Assembly (NCBI GenBank): GCA_944392125.1
Contig: CALXVP010000011.1
Span: 1 to 46,512, forward strand
Length of the DNA: 46,512 bases
Direction of reading: 5' to 3'
DNA from: an uncultured Alphaproteobacteria bacterium
GTDB taxonomy: Bacteria > Pseudomonadota > Alphaproteobacteria > CAAHEQ01 > UBA3637
This document shows positions 21,788 to 32,258 of the stretch, in pieces. The notes beneath the pieces are model-generated. The model saw only the letters and a list, made by a program, of their open reading frames with translations, did no database searches and was not told where the DNA came from. Made by a program: the position numbers and the translations under genes. Each line of letters begins with the position of its first letter. Position 1 is the stretch's first letter.

Positions 21788-23932
21788 TCAATATTTTCGG
21801 CTTTTGGAAACGGGGCGGACTTCTAAACTGCCCGTAACGGCATCGCAGTCTTTCAATAAAACACGCATTTCATCGCCCACTTTATACACTTTTCCCGTCG
21901 CACGCCCGATGAGTTGTTTGCTTTCGTCGTCATATTCATAATGGTCGCCACCGATAAAACGCATGGGTAAAAAAGCGTCGGCATTGTAGGGCCTTAAACG
22001 CAAAAAGAGTCCGAACCCCGTTACGGAGGAAATTTGTGCGTCAAAAGTTTTGCCGATTTTGTTATTTAAAAATTGAGCCGTATAACGGTCATCGGCATCG
22101 CGCTCGGCTGACGCCGCTTGTCGCTCGGTATATGAGATATGTTGTGCCGTGCGTTCAAATGTGGCGCGTTCTTCCTCACTCAATCCGCCGTCGCCTAACT
22201 TTAACGCACTGATAAGTGCCCGATGAACCATAATATCCGCATATCGGCGAATGGGTGAGGTAAAATGTGCATATCGCTCCAAAGAAAGCCCGAAGTGTCC
22301 GATATTTTCAGGTGAATACATGGCTTGTGATTGCGAACGCAAAATAAATTCGTTGATGGCAAAATCTTTCCCCGATCCTTCCGCTTTTGTTAAAACAGCG
22401 TTAAAGTCTTTTGCTCGTGAATTTTCCGTAAACGGGTGTTTCCCCGCAAAACCGATAGAGGCTAAAAATGAATTAAGGGAGGTTAATTTTTCCGCCGACG
22501 GTTTATCATGCACGCGATACATTGTCGGATACCCTTTTTCTTCCAGTGTTTCCGCCGCCGATACGTTGGCTAAAATCATGAGTTCTTCAATGAGTTTCAT
22601 GCTGGTTGTCTGCACACGATTACGAATGCTCACAACTTCCCCTTTTTCATTTAACCGAATTTCCGGCTCCGGCACATCAATTTCCATAACGCCTCGTTTA
22701 TCGCGTTGTTTCTTCAAGAGGGTATAAGCGTTTTTCAACGCATCCAGTTGCGTTTCCAAGCCGACAATCGGTTGCTTCCCGTCCAATGCCTCTTGCACTT
22801 CGTCGTATGTTAATCGTCTGACGGAACGAATGAGTGCCCGCTTAAAGCGGTGTTTGATTTTTTTGCCGTTTTTATCTATCCATGCTTCGCAGACAAGCGA
22901 GGCGCGCGGTTCGTTCGGATTGAGTGAACAAACGCCGTTGGATAATTCAAACGGCAACATCGGAATAACACGGTCGGGGAAATAAACGGAATTTCCGCGT
23001 GTCCAAGCATCTCTGTCCAGCGCCGTCCCACCCCGCACATACCATGCCACATCCGCAATTCCGACCATGATATGAAATCCGCCTGCATTTTTTGAATCGG
23101 TATCGGGTTCTGCCCAAACGGCATCGTCAAAATCGCGTGCATCGGCGCCGTCAATCGTGATAAACGGAACGGATTGTAAATCAATCCGATTGTCATCGGC
23201 TGACGGCACGCTGAGATGCGTGGCTTGTTTTTCTGTTTGCTCCGAAAACATCACGGGAATTTTATGCATGTAAATCGCCATAATCGTTGGTGCATATTTT
23301 TCGTCTGCCGAGCCGATCCGCTCCACAAATTTGGCAACGGCATTGCGCGTGCGACGCATCGGGGCATCAAAAATAATAATATCTCTGTTTTTAACCGAGC
23401 GTGGCACATCTATCATTTCAAACGGTTTGGCAATTCGCCTGTCAACCGAAAAGACTTTGCCGTTTTCATACACACCGACCATCTGATTATCGCCGTGTGT
23501 GATTAACCGCAAAACTTCTCCTTCATATAACCGATTGCCCACATATTTTACTTTTGCCTGCACAATATCGCCGATACCTGCCGGGGGGTTAATTTTGTTT
23601 TTCACAATCACGATTTGGGGCATTACCTCCGTAGATTCCCATTCGAACGGACGCGCGAGTAAATCGCCCATGGAATCTTCTCCCGTGATTTCAATTTGGC
23701 AATGCTCGGGCAATCTGCCCGCCACACAAACGCGGTAGTGTCGGGCTGAACGATCGCGCGCGATTGTGCCGTTTTTTTGCAGTATTTTTAACATATCCCG
23801 CAATTCGGCGCGGTTATCGCCTTTAATATGAAAGACTCGGGCAATATCACGCTTGGATACCCCACCCGATTGGGCATTTAAATAGTCGGTTAATTCCCTC
23901 ATACTGGGAAGAGGCGATTTTTCTTTTGTCAT
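21788..23932 (-). CDS. rnr: Exoribonuclease R
   Basis: A 714-aa RNase II/R family enzyme that degrades structured RNA 3' to 5'. A winged-helix start (VSKRDIARVFHIKG) and cold-shock-like regions precede the RNB catalytic domain. That domain carries ITIDGADARDFDDAVWAE, whose Asp residues bind Mg, then GNSVYFPDRVIPMLP and FTSPIRRYADIMVHR. The C-terminal S1 domain begins near FDAQISSVTGFGLFLRL. It is shorter than the E. coli enzyme, as is common in alphaproteobacteria. AAGGAG precedes the ATG. Confidence 0.95.
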   Translation of the reverse strand: MTKEKSPLPSMRELTDYLNAQSGGVSKRDIARVFHIKGDNRAELRDMLKILQKNGTIARDRSARHYRVCVAGRLPEHCQIEITGEDSMGDLLARPFEWESTEVMPQIVIVKNKINPPAGIGDIVQAKVKYVGNRLYEGEVLRLITHGDNQMVGVYENGKVFSVDRRIAKPFEMIDVPRSVKNRDIIIFDAPMRRTRNAVAKFVERIGSADEKYAPTIMAIYMHKIPVMFSEQTEKQATHLSVPSADDNRIDLQSVPFITIDGADARDFDDAVWAEPDTDSKNAGGFHIMVGIADVAWYVRGGTALDRDAWTRGNSVYFPDRVIPMLPFELSNGVCSLNPNEPRASLVCEAWIDKNGKKIKHRFKRALIRSVRRLTYDEVQEALDGKQPIVGLETQLDALKNAYTLLKKQRDKRGVMEIDVPEPEIRLNEKGEVVSIRNRVQTTSMKLIEELMILANVSAAETLEEKGYPTMYRVHDKPSAEKLTSLNSFLASIGFAGKHPFTENSRAKDFNAVLTKAEGSGKDFAINEFILRSQSQAMYSPENIGHFGLSLERYAHFTSPIRRYADIMVHRALISALKLGDGGLSEEERATFERTAQHISYTERQAASAERDADDRYTAQFLNNKIGKTFDAQISSVTGFGLFLRLRPYNADAFLPMRFIGGDHYEYDDESKQLIGRATGKVYKVGDEMRVLLKDCDAVTGSLEVRPVSKSRKY

Positions 23933-24073
23933 TCGTTCGTCTCCTTATGATAAGATATACACTTATTTATATATTATCATCTCGGGGCGTGGATTGCAAG
24001 AGATCTTTCCGCGCGATAGACTTTGAGGCGGTTTATCGGCGAATTTAAAAATGCCTTTTCTTCAAAAACAATG

Positions 24074-24673
24074 CTATATAAATTTGAGCACGGCAAAACC
24101 GCCGATGAGTAAGACGACGAATGCAACGGAAAGCCATCCGAGATTTTTTTCAATATACGTTTTCATCGGTGTGCCGTATTTCCATAACAAAACGGCAATT
24201 AAAAAGAACCGCATTCCGCGTGCAATCACGGACGCAACGGTAAAGACAACTAAATTCAAATGCGTAACCCCGCTTGCAATCGTAATGATTTTATAGGGGA
24301 ACGGCGTTAATCCCGCAATAAATACAATCCATGCACCGTAATCATTATACAGATGACGGAACTCTTCAAACTTTTGTGTATAATGGAAAAAATTTAAGAT
24401 GGTAATGCCTACGGTATCGTATAAAAAATAACCGATAAAATACCCGAACAACCCCCCCAACACACTGGCAATGGTAGTATATAAAGCAATTTTAAATGCT
24501 TCTGTGCGACGCGCCAAAATCAAAGGAATTAAAAATAAATCAGGCGGAATCGGAAAGAATGAACTCTCTATGAATGAAATGGCGCACAGCGTTGGCAACG
24601 CATATTTCCCATACATCAGATTCATACACCAATCGTAAATAGATTTCATTGTTTTATTCCAAAGAGCACGCAT
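24074..24673 (-). CDS. YqaA/DedA-type membrane protein (VTT domain)
   Basis: A 199-aa protein with about five hydrophobic segments. It has the DedA-like FIESSFFPIPPDLFLIP near the N-terminus and FIAGLTPFPYKIITIASG in the second half, the characteristic Pro-containing re-entrant motifs. Such proteins are thought to move or flip lipid carriers or support membrane homeostasis. AAGGAA lies 13 bases before the chosen ATG; a second ATG eight codons later is possible. Confidence 0.85.
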   Translation of the reverse strand: MRALWNKTMKSIYDWCMNLMYGKYALPTLCAISFIESSFFPIPPDLFLIPLILARRTEAFKIALYTTIASVLGGLFGYFIGYFLYDTVGITILNFFHYTQKFEEFRHLYNDYGAWIVFIAGLTPFPYKIITIASGVTHLNLVVFTVASVIARGMRFFLIAVLLWKYGTPMKTYIEKNLGWLSVAFVVLLIGGFAVLKFI

Positions 24674-24742
24674 TTGTTTGACATTCCTTTTTTTTGAGAT
24701 TATGATATGGCAAGAGCATAACTGTTTTGAAAGGAAAACGCA

Positions 24743-25228
24743 ATGAAAAAAATATGGATTGTTCTTTTATCGGCTTTTTATTTGAGTGCCTGCGGTATCG
24801 GGAATACAAATACAACGTATCAAAGTTATCAAGTCGGCTCACAGGGAGTGGTTGAAACAGGGCGTATTATTTCCATGACGCCGGTGAAGGTTGAAGGCGA
24901 TTCGGCCATCGGCACATTGGCAGGTGCCGGTATGGGCGCCGCCGCGGGGTCTATGATCGGCGGGAACACGGCTGTTAACATTATCGGCGGGGTAGCCGGA
25001 GCGGTTGTCGGCGGTGTGGTCGGCTCGGCAACGGAAAAGGCCATTACGCAAGATACGGCATACGAATTTATCATTCAGAAAAATAACGGACAGATGATTT
25101 CCGTTGTGCAAACGAATGAACTTAACTTACGTCCGGGTGATCAAGTGCTTATCAATCGGATTAACGGCACAACGAAAATTCGTTCACGCCTCAATAACGG
25201 CACATATTCCTATTACGGCGCGTATTAA
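24743..25228 (+). CDS. SlyB-like outer-membrane lipoprotein with glycine zipper
   Basis: A 161-aa lipoprotein with lipobox at Cys17 (YLSAC). The signature GRIISMTPVKVEG is followed by a glycine-zipper region (GAGMGAAAGSMIGG, GGVAGAVVGGVVG) and a C-terminal beta domain with LRPGDQVLI. This is the SlyB/Pcp family, linked to outer-membrane stability. AAAGGAAA precedes the start, and the gene is divergent from the YqaA-type gene. A weak hairpin with a long loop (CCCCGTTCC with GGAGCGGGG, about 25,268-25,318) follows. Confidence 0.88.
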   Translation: MKKIWIVLLSAFYLSACGIGNTNTTYQSYQVGSQGVVETGRIISMTPVKVEGDSAIGTLAGAGMGAAAGSMIGGNTAVNIIGGVAGAVVGGVVGSATEKAITQDTAYEFIIQKNNGQMISVVQTNELNLRPGDQVLINRINGTTKIRSRLNNGTYSYYGAY

Positions 25229-25417
25229 CGTTAAGTTCGGCCACGGCCATATTTAAAACTTTTTATCCCCCCGTTCCGTTGAATAAACTTTGTTTCGGTT
25301 TGTTTCTAATGGAGCGGGGGATTTAATAAATGATTTTCGGAATGAAAACGTTTTCTAAAAGCAAAACAAAATTCAAAAAAACGTTTGAAAAAATAACTCC
25401 CGCCGACTCTTCCTTTT

Positions 25418-26473
25418 TTAAATAAATTTCTCTTTTTGATACCGTTTCTTTAATTCGCTTAATTTATCGCTGACGTTGGCCGTATCGCGCCCTGCTTTGG
25501 CCAATCGTTCATACATGCGCTCAATCTCTTTGTTTAAATAAGCCGTTTCAATATCCGTTTTTAATTGTTGTTTTTCGGCCGGTAATCCGTTTTTATGAAT
25601 ATCCGCCCAAGCCTTTAAAATATCTTTTGTGGTTTTGGAAGGGTGTAATCGCCGTTGATGAATCATATAGGGCAATAAATAAATTAAGTGTTCCGTGATT
25701 TTCGGTGCACGCTTTTTAGAGCCGATTTCTTTCATTCGTTTGGTATAGTATTCGCCCAACATATCAAACGCCACGCCGGCTTCAAAACTATCGTCAACCA
25801 CAATAAACGGTATCGGGTCGGCAAAGCCTTTAATTTGTATTTCCTTTAAGTATTCCAACAGATGATAAAAAAATCCATCCACATTAAATAAAACAAACGG
25901 TTTAAAATTTAAAAATCCGTCTTGCATGGCAACACAATCGTAAACCAATTCATCCAATGTGCCCACACCGCCCGGCGCAAAAATAACGAAGTCAGCCCCT
26001 AAAAGTTGTTGCTTACGTTCTTCCAGTGTGTGTGCCACAATAATTTCGCAAACCGAATCAATCACGTCATCACTTTGATAGAGCGAAAGATATTCTTTGG
26101 TGGTAATCGCATGAATCGGTGTTTCAACCCTCTCTTCCAATCGGCTCCATGATTGCAAAACGCCTCTTGCAACCGCACCCATAATCCCTTTGGAGGATAA
26201 ACCGAAATCTAACCGAAATTTCTTTTCGCCAATCACTTTTCCAAGCTCAAACGCTTGCTTTTCGTATAGCGGATTATTTCCGGGACGAGACCCGCCGGCC
26301 ACAAATACTCGCGTTGCGCCTTTTTTGTTTTGCTCAATAAATTCACGGACGGCTTCTTGTTGCGCAGAAGAGGGTTGTTGCACGGCTGATTGCTTTTGCT
26401 TACGTAATAACGCCGAACCGCGTTCAACGGAAAGACTGTTTGCATCGGCCGATGGCCCGGATTTTGTTCTCAT
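25418..26473 (-). CDS. LOG-family protein (nucleotide phosphoribohydrolase type)
   Basis: A 351-aa protein with the family motif PGGVGTLDELVY in the second half and GGSRPGNNPLYEKQAFELG plus GLSSKGIMGAVARG in the first. LOG proteins hydrolyse nucleoside 5'-monophosphates such as cytokinin nucleotides; many bacterial members are still annotated as lysine decarboxylase-like. The N-terminal 70 residues are polar and extra. The start at 26,473 is chosen because AAGGAG is 5 bases upstream; three further in-frame starts lie above it. Confidence 0.85.
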   Translation of the reverse strand: MRTKSGPSADANSLSVERGSALLRKQKQSAVQQPSSAQQEAVREFIEQNKKGATRVFVAGGSRPGNNPLYEKQAFELGKVIGEKKFRLDFGLSSKGIMGAVARGVLQSWSRLEERVETPIHAITTKEYLSLYQSDDVIDSVCEIIVAHTLEERKQQLLGADFVIFAPGGVGTLDELVYDCVAMQDGFLNFKPFVLFNVDGFFYHLLEYLKEIQIKGFADPIPFIVVDDSFEAGVAFDMLGEYYTKRMKEIGSKKRAPKITEHLIYLLPYMIHQRRLHPSKTTKDILKAWADIHKNGLPAEKQQLKTDIETAYLNKEIERMYERLAKAGRDTANVSDKLSELKKRYQKEKFI

Positions 26474-26582
26474 CATCACTCCTTTTTTGGATTTTTTTTG
26501 TTTTTTTCGTAAAATAATCATAGACTTTTTTTTGAAAGAATGCTACACATTTTTATATTTTTATCAAAAAGGAGTGATTGAA

Positions 26583-27764
26583 ATGACGAAAGTATCCATA
26601 GAAAAGCTGAAAAAACATAAAAAACAAATTATCATTGTAAGCGCCGTTGCTTTGGCTTGCTTGCTCGGATATTACGGATATGAAAAATTTGAGATGAGCC
26701 AATCCGCTCAGATGCCGATGCAAGCCGTTTCCGCCGTAAAGGTTGAGCCTTCGGAAATTTATCCGAAAACAAGTTTTGTTGCTAAAATCGAATCGAAAGA
26801 TAAAGTCGGCTTACGGGCGCGTGTGCAGGGCTTTTTGCAAGAACGCTTATTTCAAGAAGGGGATATGGTAAAGGAAAACCAACCCTTGTTTATCATTGAA
26901 CCCGTTAATTTTGAAGCCAGCGTGCGCGAGGCAGAAGCAAATGTTGCCAAAGCGGAAGCCCAAGCCAAAAACGCAAAGGCCCAATTTGAACGGACAAAAA
27001 CATTGTTTAAAACAAAAGACGTTTCCGAATCGAAATTAGATGAAGCCGAGGCGACTTATAACAGTGCCGTTGCAACCGTTAATCAGGCAAAGGCTCAGCT
27101 GGATTTAGCCAAGAAAGATTTGGAATATACAACCATTGTTTCCCCGATGGACGGAAAAATCGGTGAGTCAACATATTCCGTCGGCGAGCTGATCGGCCCG
27201 AGTTCCGATGTGTTGGCTCAGGTGGTGCGTGTTAATCCGATTGATGCCGTGTTTTCGGTGAGTGAAAACGATTTGTTAAAATTGCAAAAGAGTTTTAAGC
27301 AATCCGATAAAGTATCGGTTGATTTTGTGCGCTCCGACGGATCGGTTTATGAACAAAAAGGCGTGATTAATTTTGTGGACGTAACATTGGATGAAGCAAT
27401 GAACACATTGAAAATCAAAGCCTCTTTCCCAAATGAAAACGGTCGCTTGATTTCCGGGCAATATGGCCGAATCGTGTTAAAAAGTTTAACGCCCGTTTCG
27501 GAAATCGTTATCCCGATGAAAGCCGTTCAACAAGATATGACGGGAACTTATGTTTATCTGGTGGATGATGATAATAAAATCGAACGCCGAACGGTTACGC
27601 GCGGTGAAGAATTGGATAACTTTATGGTGGTGATTGATGAAGGTGTGCAAGCCGGCGATGTGGTGGTAACGGAAGGATTCCAAAAAATTGCACCGCAAAT
27701 GCTCGTCAAGCCGATTTTTGAAAACGAAACCGAGCAAGATACTGCAAAATCAACCGAAGAATAG
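26583..27764 (+). CDS. RND efflux periplasmic adaptor (membrane fusion protein)
   Basis: A 393-aa protein with an N-terminal membrane anchor (IIIVSAVALACLLGYYGY), no Cys lipobox, and the adaptor architecture. The lipoyl-like part has SKDKVGLRARVQGFLQERLFQEGDMV, followed by a coiled-coil hairpin rich in Ala/Glu/Lys and the barrel DLEYTTIVSPMDGKIG. It would connect the RND pump encoded 62 bases downstream to an outer-membrane channel; no TolC/OprM gene is in the window. The ATG with AAAGGAGTG upstream was chosen over the much longer open frame, which overlaps the divergent LOG gene. Confidence 0.93.
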   Translation: MTKVSIEKLKKHKKQIIIVSAVALACLLGYYGYEKFEMSQSAQMPMQAVSAVKVEPSEIYPKTSFVAKIESKDKVGLRARVQGFLQERLFQEGDMVKENQPLFIIEPVNFEASVREAEANVAKAEAQAKNAKAQFERTKTLFKTKDVSESKLDEAEATYNSAVATVNQAKAQLDLAKKDLEYTTIVSPMDGKIGESTYSVGELIGPSSDVLAQVVRVNPIDAVFSVSENDLLKLQKSFKQSDKVSVDFVRSDGSVYEQKGVINFVDVTLDEAMNTLKIKASFPNENGRLISGQYGRIVLKSLTPVSEIVIPMKAVQQDMTGTYVYLVDDDNKIERRTVTRGEELDNFMVVIDEGVQAGDVVVTEGFQKIAPQMLVKPIFENETEQDTAKSTEE

Positions 27765-27826
27765 GTGCTTTTCGGATGAAATATAAAATGTTGCAGGCAG
27801 TTTTTTGCGGGTAAAGGAGAAAGAAA

Positions 27827-30800
27827 ATGATTTCAGATGTGTTTATTAAAAGACCGCGGTTGGCATCGGTTATTTCGGTTGTGATTGTTCTGGCCGGTTT
27901 GTTGTGTATGAGTGCCATGCCGGTGGAGCAATATCCGGATATTGTTCCGCCTTCCGTTTCCGTAACGGCAACGTATCCCGGCGCCAGTGCTGATGTAGTT
28001 GAATCAACCGTTGCGCAACAAATCGAATCGGCCGTGAACGGCGTTGAAGATATGCTTTATATGAGCTCAACCAGCAGTGATGACGGCTCGTATAGTTTAA
28101 GCGTTACGTTTGATATTGGAACGGATCCGAACATTGCTTCCGTGAACGTGCAAAACAGAATTAAGCAGATAGAAAACCAATTACCGGCGGAAGTTTTGAA
28201 TATGGGCGTTGTCGTGCAATCCAAAATGTCGTCCATGTTGCAGGTGTTTACGGTTTCATCCACAAATCCGGATTACGATGATGTGTTTTTAACCAACTAT
28301 GTGTTAATTAACATTAAAGATGAATTGGCGCGGACACAGGGCGTGGGTGATGTGCAAGTCTTCTCCACATTGGATTATTCCATGCGGATTTGGCTCAATA
28401 ACGATAAATTGAAAAGCTTGAAATTGTCAACGAACGATGTGTTGTCGGCTATTCAAAATCAGAATTTACAAGGATCTATCGGGCGTATCGGCGTCATGCC
28501 CTCCACGGAAGATCAACAGTTTCAATTCTCTTTAACAACCCAAGGGCGGTTAACCTCTCCCGAAGAGTTCGGCCAAATCATTATTCGCGCCAATGCCGAC
28601 GGGTCTTATTTGTTCCTGAAAGATATTGCGCGCATTGAGCTGGGTTCCGAATCCGAATCCATGCGGGCCATGTATAACGGGAAACCCGCCGTCGGGTTTG
28701 CTATTTTCCAATCGCCGGGGTCTAACGCGGTAGAAGTTTCAACGGCAGTGAATCAGAAAATTGAAGAATTGAAAAAGAAAATGCCGAAAGATATTGTTTT
28801 TAACACGATGATGGATAACGCTTCATTCGTGGAAGATTCAATGGCAGAGATTTTTCAAACGATTTATGAAGCCTTTTTGTTAATCGTGTTGGTTACGTAT
28901 TTATTCCTCGGCACATTCCGCGCAACCATTATTCCGACGTTGGCAATTCCGGTTTCGCTCATCGGTGCGTTTATCGGTATGAGTATTTTCGGCGTGACGG
29001 CTAATACGATTTCCTTGTTGGCGTTGGTGTTGGCAATCGGTATTGTGGTGGACGACGCGATTGTGGTGGTGGAAGATGTGGAAACGGTGATGCATGAAAA
29101 TCCGAAATTATCACCGCAGGAAGCCGTTTCTAAATCCATGGGACGCATTACCGCGCCGATTATTGCCATTACGCTCGTGTTGTTGGCGGTGTTTGTGCCG
29201 GTTGCATTCACGCCGGGTATTTCGGGCTTGTTGTATCGGCAATTTGCCATTGCCATTGCATCGGCCATGATTATTTCGGGTATCAACTCATTAACGTTAA
29301 GTCCGGCCGTGGCTGCCGTTGTGATGCGGGCAAACGATAAACCGTTTAAATTTGTTCAAAAATGTATGGATGTGGTGGATTGGTTCCGAAAAGGGTATAC
29401 GAACATTGTGCGTAAAACAATGCCGTTTGCCGTATTTTCGGTGTTAGCCATGATTGTGTTCGGTATCGGCGCTTATACGGTGATGAAAATCACACCGTCG
29501 GGTTTCTTGCCGGCCGAAGACCAGGGCTCTTTCATGATGGAAGTGCAATTACCTTCGGGCGCCTCATGGAACAGAACGGAAAAAGTGATGAAACAAGTGG
29601 CTGAACGGTTTAAGCAGATTCCGGAAATTGATTCCTATATGGCCATTACGGGCTACGGTATTATGAGCGGTGTGCAATCTTCATCCAGCGGTTTCTTCGT
29701 TATTCGTTTAAAGCCATACGATGAACGAACGGAGAAAGGGCAAGATGTTGGCAGTATTATCGGTCGGTTATACGGATTGACGATGGATATTAAAGAAGCG
29801 CGGATGTTCCCGTTCAACTTGCCGGCCATTATGGGTATCAGTATGACATCGGATGCCGAATACGTGTTGCAAAGCACGCAAGGGGCATCGCCGGAAGAAT
29901 TGTTGGGCGTTGCAAATCAGCTGATCCAAGAAGGAAATAAAGATCCGCGATTGGGCATGGTGATGACGTTCTATACGGTTGATTCGCCCCGTGTGGAAGT
30001 AACGGTCAATCGCCAAAAAGCGTATGCGCTCGGTGTGGAAATTTCCGAAATTTTCAATACGATGCAAACAATGCTCGGCGGAACGTATATTAACGATTTT
30101 AACTTATACGGCAGAACGTGGCAAGTGAACGTGCAAGGCGATGTGATGGATCGGCGCACGTTGGACGATATTTATAAAATCAACATTCGCAATAATAAAG
30201 GCGAAATGGTGCCGTTGCGGTCGTTGGTAACGGTGAAACGCACAATCGGTGCGCAAACCATTCAACGGTATAACAACTATCGTTCCGTGAAAATTAACGC
30301 TTCGCCGGCTGCGGGATTAAGTTCGGGTTCTGCCATGCAAGCCATGGAAGAAATCTCGGCAAGAGTGTTGCCGGCCGGGTATCAATTCCAGTGGACGGGT
30401 ATGAGTTTGCAAGAACAAACGGCGGGTGATCAAACGGCATTGATTTTTGCCATGGCATTCTTGTTTGCTTACTTATTCTTGGTTGGCTTGTATGAAAGCT
30501 GGGTCATTCCGGTTCCCGTGATGGTATCCATTATCGTCGGGTTATTCGGTGCCATGCTTTACTTGTGGGTCAGAGGTGTAACGAACGACTTATATGCTCA
30601 AGCCGGTATTATCGTGTTGATTGCTTTGGCGGCAAAGAACGCAATTTTACTTGTGGAATTTGCAAAAGATGAACATGCCAAGGGGGAAACGGTCAAAGAA
30701 TCGGCCATTAACGGGGCGCACATGCGGTTCCGCGCCATTATGATGACGGCGATTGCAGCGTTGCTCGGTTTCTTACCGCTTGTGATTGCGCAAGGCCCGG

Positions 30801-30988
30801 GGGCAATGGCGCGTCAATCTATCGGAACGTCTATTTTCGGCGGATTGGCAATGTCATCATTTGTCGGCATCTTCTTTATTCCGGCCTTATACGTTGTTTT
30901 CCAAATTTTGGTAGAGCGTATTTGGAAAGGAAACAGAACCGAAAAATTGTGGGAATTTAAAAAATCTCGCAAGAAAAAAGAGCGCTAA
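27827..30988 (+). CDS. RND multidrug efflux transporter, AcrB/MexB type (HAE-1)
   Basis: A 1053-aa inner-membrane pump. It starts with the typical [19 protein letters not shown] and continues with [20 protein letters not shown]. Near residue 407 it carries [15 protein letters not shown] with the paired Asp of the proton relay; [14 protein letters not shown] in the second half holds the matching Lys. The two large periplasmic loops and 12 membrane segments fit the full-length family. It exports drugs or other amphiphiles with the adaptor encoded just upstream. No adjacent regulator is seen. Confidence 0.97.
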   Translation: MISDVFIKRPRLASVISVVIVLAGLLCMSAMPVEQYPDIVPPSVSVTATYPGASADVVESTVAQQIESAVNGVEDMLYMSSTSSDDGSYSLSVTFDIGTDPNIASVNVQNRIKQIENQLPAEVLNMGVVVQSKMSSMLQVFTVSSTNPDYDDVFLTNYVLINIKDELARTQGVGDVQVFSTLDYSMRIWLNNDKLKSLKLSTNDVLSAIQNQNLQGSIGRIGVMPSTEDQQFQFSLTTQGRLTSPEEFGQIIIRANADGSYLFLKDIARIELGSESESMRAMYNGKPAVGFAIFQSPGSNAVEVSTAVNQKIEELKKKMPKDIVFNTMMDNASFVEDSMAEIFQTIYEAFLLIVLVTYLFLGTFRATIIPTLAIPVSLIGAFIGMSIFGVTANTISLLALVLAIGIVVDDAIVVVEDVETVMHENPKLSPQEAVSKSMGRITAPIIAITLVLLAVFVPVAFTPGISGLLYRQFAIAIASAMIISGINSLTLSPAVAAVVMRANDKPFKFVQKCMDVVDWFRKGYTNIVRKTMPFAVFSVLAMIVFGIGAYTVMKITPSGFLPAEDQGSFMMEVQLPSGASWNRTEKVMKQVAERFKQIPEIDSYMAITGYGIMSGVQSSSSGFFVIRLKPYDERTEKGQDVGSIIGRLYGLTMDIKEARMFPFNLPAIMGISMTSDAEYVLQSTQGASPEELLGVANQLIQEGNKDPRLGMVMTFYTVDSPRVEVTVNRQKAYALGVEISEIFNTMQTMLGGTYINDFNLYGRTWQVNVQGDVMDRRTLDDIYKINIRNNKGEMVPLRSLVTVKRTIGAQTIQRYNNYRSVKINASPAAGLSSGSAMQAMEEISARVLPAGYQFQWTGMSLQEQTAGDQTALIFAMAFLFAYLFLVGLYESWVIPVPVMVSIIVGLFGAMLYLWVRGVTNDLYAQAGIIVLIALAAKNAILLVEFAKDEHAKGETVKESAINGAHMRFRAIMMTAIAALLGFLPLVIAQGPGAMARQSIGTSIFGGLAMSSFVGIFFIPALYVVFQILVERIWKGNRTEKLWEFKKSRKKKER

Positions 30989-31013
30989 ATCAGTGCCTCT
31001 TTCGGGTATTAAA

Positions 31014-31047
31014 AAAGTCAGAGTGATTTTTACTCTGACTTTTTTTG
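31014..31047 (+). terminator. Terminator of the RND operon
   Basis: AAAGTCAGAGT (31,014-31,024) pairs perfectly with ACTCTGACTTT (31,032-31,042), followed by T residues. Confidence 0.95.
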
Positions 31048-31247
31048 TGTGGCCTGAATGCTCGGGTTGAATGTTGCAAAAGGGAAATGGATTATTTGTT
31101 TTAAACATTTTTTAAGGAGATGGAAGAGAATTGCATACCCTTTTGGTGGGCTCGGAGCGGGAGTTCCCTAACAGCGGTATCATCTAAAAGACGGCTTGAA
31201 AATTGTGGGCACGGCACGCATCTTTCGGGAGAAAAGGAGTCTATCAA

Positions 31248-32012
31248 ATGAGTGAAGAAGTAAAAGAGCAACAGTGTTTATTATTGGGTGATAAAGTGCC
31301 CTCGTTTACAGCACAAACGACGCAGGGCGAAATTCATTTTCCCGATGATTTTCGGGGTGAATGGGTTATTTTATTTAGTCATCCGGCGGATTTCACGCCG
31401 GTCTGCACAACGGAATTTATCTATTTTGCCGAAATGATGAAAGAGTTTGAATCTCTGAATACACGGCTGATCGGATTATCCATAGATAGTTTATCCAGTC
31501 ATCTGGCTTGGTTGTATGCCATTCAACAAGATATTGTTTTTCACGGCATTAAACAACCGCGGATTACATTCCCGTTGATTGCTGATTTAAGCGGTGATAT
31601 TGCGCGTCAATTCGGTATGTTGCATCCGAATGCCAGTCATACGAAAACAGTGCGCGCCGTTTTTTTTGTAAATCCGAACGGTATTATTCGCACGATTTTA
31701 TATTATCCGGCGTCGCTCGGGCGGAATTTTGATGAATTAAAACGCATACTCATCAGTTTACAGCTCAATGAAGCATTAGGTATTGCAACGCCTGCCAACT
31801 GGCAACCGGGGGACGATGTGATTGTTTCAACCCCCGAGACCATGACGCAAGTTGAACAATGCGCCAAGAAGAATGAAGCCGAGAGCGGTGCCTGGTTTTT
31901 ATCATTAAAACCGTTACCGCTTGAAAAAATAGAAACGGTTTTAAAAAAACAAAAATTGAGAACGGCACCGAGTCTTAAAACAAAGCCGACCGATTTAAAA
32001 AAGCCACACTGA
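31248..32012 (+). CDS. Peroxiredoxin (AhpC/TSA family, Prx6-like)
   Basis: A 254-aa thiol peroxidase. The peroxidatic Cys53 lies in HPADFTPVCTTE and the conserved Arg136 in TVRAVFF. A C-terminal extension with PANWQPGDDVIV and Cys205 resembles the longer Prx6-type enzymes, some of which use that second Cys as resolving residue. It reduces hydrogen and organic peroxides in the cytoplasm. AAAAGGAG sets the start at 31,248. The 200 bases before it, after the RND terminator, hold no gene; a GC-rich patch (31,145-31,180) may be part of a leader. Confidence 0.93.
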   Translation: MSEEVKEQQCLLLGDKVPSFTAQTTQGEIHFPDDFRGEWVILFSHPADFTPVCTTEFIYFAEMMKEFESLNTRLIGLSIDSLSSHLAWLYAIQQDIVFHGIKQPRITFPLIADLSGDIARQFGMLHPNASHTKTVRAVFFVNPNGIIRTILYYPASLGRNFDELKRILISLQLNEALGIATPANWQPGDDVIVSTPETMTQVEQCAKKNEAESGAWFLSLKPLPLEKIETVLKKQKLRTAPSLKTKPTDLKKPH

Positions 32013-32258
32013 TTTTGCGCGCGCATACCACTTTAACCTGATAGCAAGAGTGGGCAGATAAAGCCTTACTTCCCGATTAAGGTAGGCAGAAAACAGGGCA
32101 CATAAAATACACGGAGAATGGGTGATTGGTTTGTTTATGCGTAAAAAACGCGGTTATTGCTCACCAGTCAATCCCGTCGTAACTTTTATTCATACGGAAA
32201 TCCGATGCGCTAGGGTAAATACAATCAAAGACAGATACGCTCAATTATCGACATTCAA

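Noticed and set aside
22251..22727. Rightward frame inside the RNase R gene
   Set aside because: Antisense shadow of a conserved enzyme.
26190..26582. N-terminal extension of the efflux adaptor
   Set aside because: It overlaps the divergent LOG gene and lacks coding character; the ATG at 26,583 has a proper RBS and is followed by the membrane anchor.
31048..31247. Riboswitch in the peroxiredoxin leader
   Set aside because: GC-rich patches are present, but no known riboswitch core or clear expression platform could be recognised.
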